64,000 nt of DNA from contig CM073547.1 in assembly GCA_037074615.1 (NCBI GenBank), forward strand, positions 17,204,501 to 17,268,500. Direction: 5' to 3'. Both the position numbers and the translations under genes were made by a program. Positions 62,908-64,000 of the stretch are shown here, piece by piece; positions within the stretch are counted from its first letter, which is position 1; each line of letters opens with the position of its first letter. Origin of the DNA: Leucaena leucocephala (lineage: Eukaryota; Streptophyta; Magnoliopsida; Fabales; Fabaceae). The notes beneath the pieces are model-generated. The model was not told the origin of the DNA and ran no database searches. It worked only from the letters and a program-made list of their open reading frames with translations.

Positions 62908-63093
62908 TGCTTGTAGAGATATTATGAGATATGTAAATATCTTATAATTAATATATAGGATAAAATATAATATTATTTTATTAATATCTAGGGTTTTTTA
63001 TTTTATCCAGATTTATCTAGAATTATCTATTGTATGTATGAATATCTCTTCTGACTACCAATAAAATATAAGCATTATTCATTTGAAATAATA
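62908..63093 (+). repeat. Short copia 5' LTR (about 186 bp)
   Basis: It starts TGCTTGTAGAGATATTATG and runs through TATCTAGGGTTTTTT and AATTATCTATTGTATG to CAATAAAATATAAGC and the PBS, the layout of a short Ale/Retrofit-style copia LTR. The canonical CA end appears mutated. The polyadenylation-type AATAAA at about 63060 is typical of the R region. Confidence 0.75.
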
Positions 63094-63105
63094 TGGTATC
63101 AGAGA
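63094..63105 (+). other. Copia primer-binding site (tRNA-iMet)
   Basis: TGGTATCAGAGA directly follows the LTR. Confidence 0.85.
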
Positions 63106-63367
63106 CATCCACCCCTTTCGTCCCTTGGTGTATAGGTGTTGCTACAACTCTGCTTTGCGATTTGAAATCGCTATCCGACTCGTTGTCATACATAGTGTTT
63201 GATGCCTTATTTCTGTTTGGTCGTGGGCCCTGTTCCTTTTGTTTGGCCGTAGGCCTTTTAGTTTCTGCTTCTATTTGTAGGCTTGTGTAGGACGCCACAT
63301 GTTCTTTATCCCTAGTGTGACAATTTGGTTGTGCTTACAACATCGTTTGCTTTTGATTTTATCTTTG

Positions 63368-64000
63368 ATGGCTGCACCCAAACTTACTGCAATTTCTAAA
63401 ATGATTCCAATAGTCACTAAGATTACTAAATATAAATTAACTTGGAGAAATTATCTTGATTGGAGTAAATCTATTTGTATATATTTTTGAAGTATTGAGA
63501 AAGAATATCACTTGATAGATGATCCCTTAGACAAGAAAGATACCTCTCCTAAGCTATGGTTAAGGGATGATGCATGACTCCTTTACAAATTCGTAACTCT
63601 ATTGATAGTGAGATCATGCCTTCTATTACTCATTATGAATTTGTTAAAGAATTAATGGACTACTTGGCACTCTTATACTCAGGCAAGAATAATATCTCTC
63701 AGATATACGAGGTTTGTAGATCTTTCCATCACGCAGATATGCCAGATGACTGTCCCCTTATAGCCTTCTTTATGGACTTTAAAGGAATGTATGAAAAACT
63801 AAATGCTCTCATGCATATTTCTGATGAGAGGAAGTTTAATGTGTCCCACTAAGAGTAAATGGCTACCATGAGTTTTCTTACTGCATTTCACCTTGATTTG
63901 CGATTGCTCGTTCTCAAATTTTATCTGGAGCTTAACTCCCCTATCTTGAAGAAGCTTTTTATCATGTACTGAGAACAGAACAAACCTCTTTATAGGCCCT
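63368..64000 (+). pseudogene. Copia gag remnant, runs off window end
   Basis: From ATG 63368 the plus strand reads MAAPKLTAISKMIP and KYKLTWRNYLDWSKS. It meets a stop after CIYF (about 63488) and another near 63573, where the frame also changes. The second frame, from 63574, reads LQIRNSIDSEIMPSITHYEF, LLYSGKNNISQIYEVCRSFH and FFMDFKGMYEKLNAL, all typical of a copia gag (UBN2-type). A stop at about 63850 follows, with further matching sequence (MATMSFLTAF) after it. The rest of the element lies beyond the window. Confidence 0.85.

Overview
The window looks like a transposon-dense stretch of a plant nuclear genome, most likely a eudicot. It is strongly AT-rich and carries plant-type Ty1/copia and Ty3/gypsy LTR retrotransposons with initiator-Met-tRNA primer sites, a hAT transposon, Harbinger-like MITEs, a terpene synthase exon relic and one spliced gene with plant-type introns. 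I cannot name the species. I see no CRISPR, operon, rRNA or tRNA genes.

Only one gene appears intact: a three-exon, minus-strand gene (62524 down to 56989). It encodes a 1266-residue protein with an N-terminal FYVE zinc finger followed by about nine copies of a charged helical-hairpin repeat. Everything else recognisable is a mobile element or a broken gene.

Layout. 1-2.9 kb: a terpene synthase exon relic and otherwise empty sequence. 2.9-8.4 kb: two Harbinger-like MITEs sharing a TTA; the second was split by a 4.3-kb hAT transposon with a decayed transposase gene and a perfect 8-bp target duplication. 8.4-15.2 kb: AT-rich sequence with a foldback element, a GC-rich leader-like island near 11.65-12.0 kb, microsatellites and weak CACTA-like traces. 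15.2-34.9 kb: first nest. A Sirevirus-like copia LTR (plus) was split by a chromovirus-type gypsy element (minus), whose own 5' LTR was split by a solo copia LTR; the Sirevirus gag carries a further insertion. 34.9-53.9 kb: second nest. An old copia element (minus), joined in tandem to a truncated relative, took a Sirevirus solo LTR in its integrase region and a young 9061-bp copia element in its gag region. 53.9-57 kb: AT-rich sequence with MITE-like and tandem repeats. 57-62.5 kb: the FYVE gene. 62.9-64 kb: the 5' end of another copia element running out of the window.

The insertions can be ordered by who interrupts whom and by the target duplications: GGAAT (young copia), TATAC (solo copia LTR), CCAAT/CCAAC (solo Sirevirus LTR), GATTTTAT (hAT) and TTA (MITE). 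I found no clear new biological system. The points most worth a second look are the repeat architecture of the FYVE protein, the palindrome arrays in two unrelated-looking Sirevirus LTRs, the 91-bp minisatellite and conserved antisense ORF inside the young copia LTR family, and the GC-rich island at 11.65-12.0 kb.
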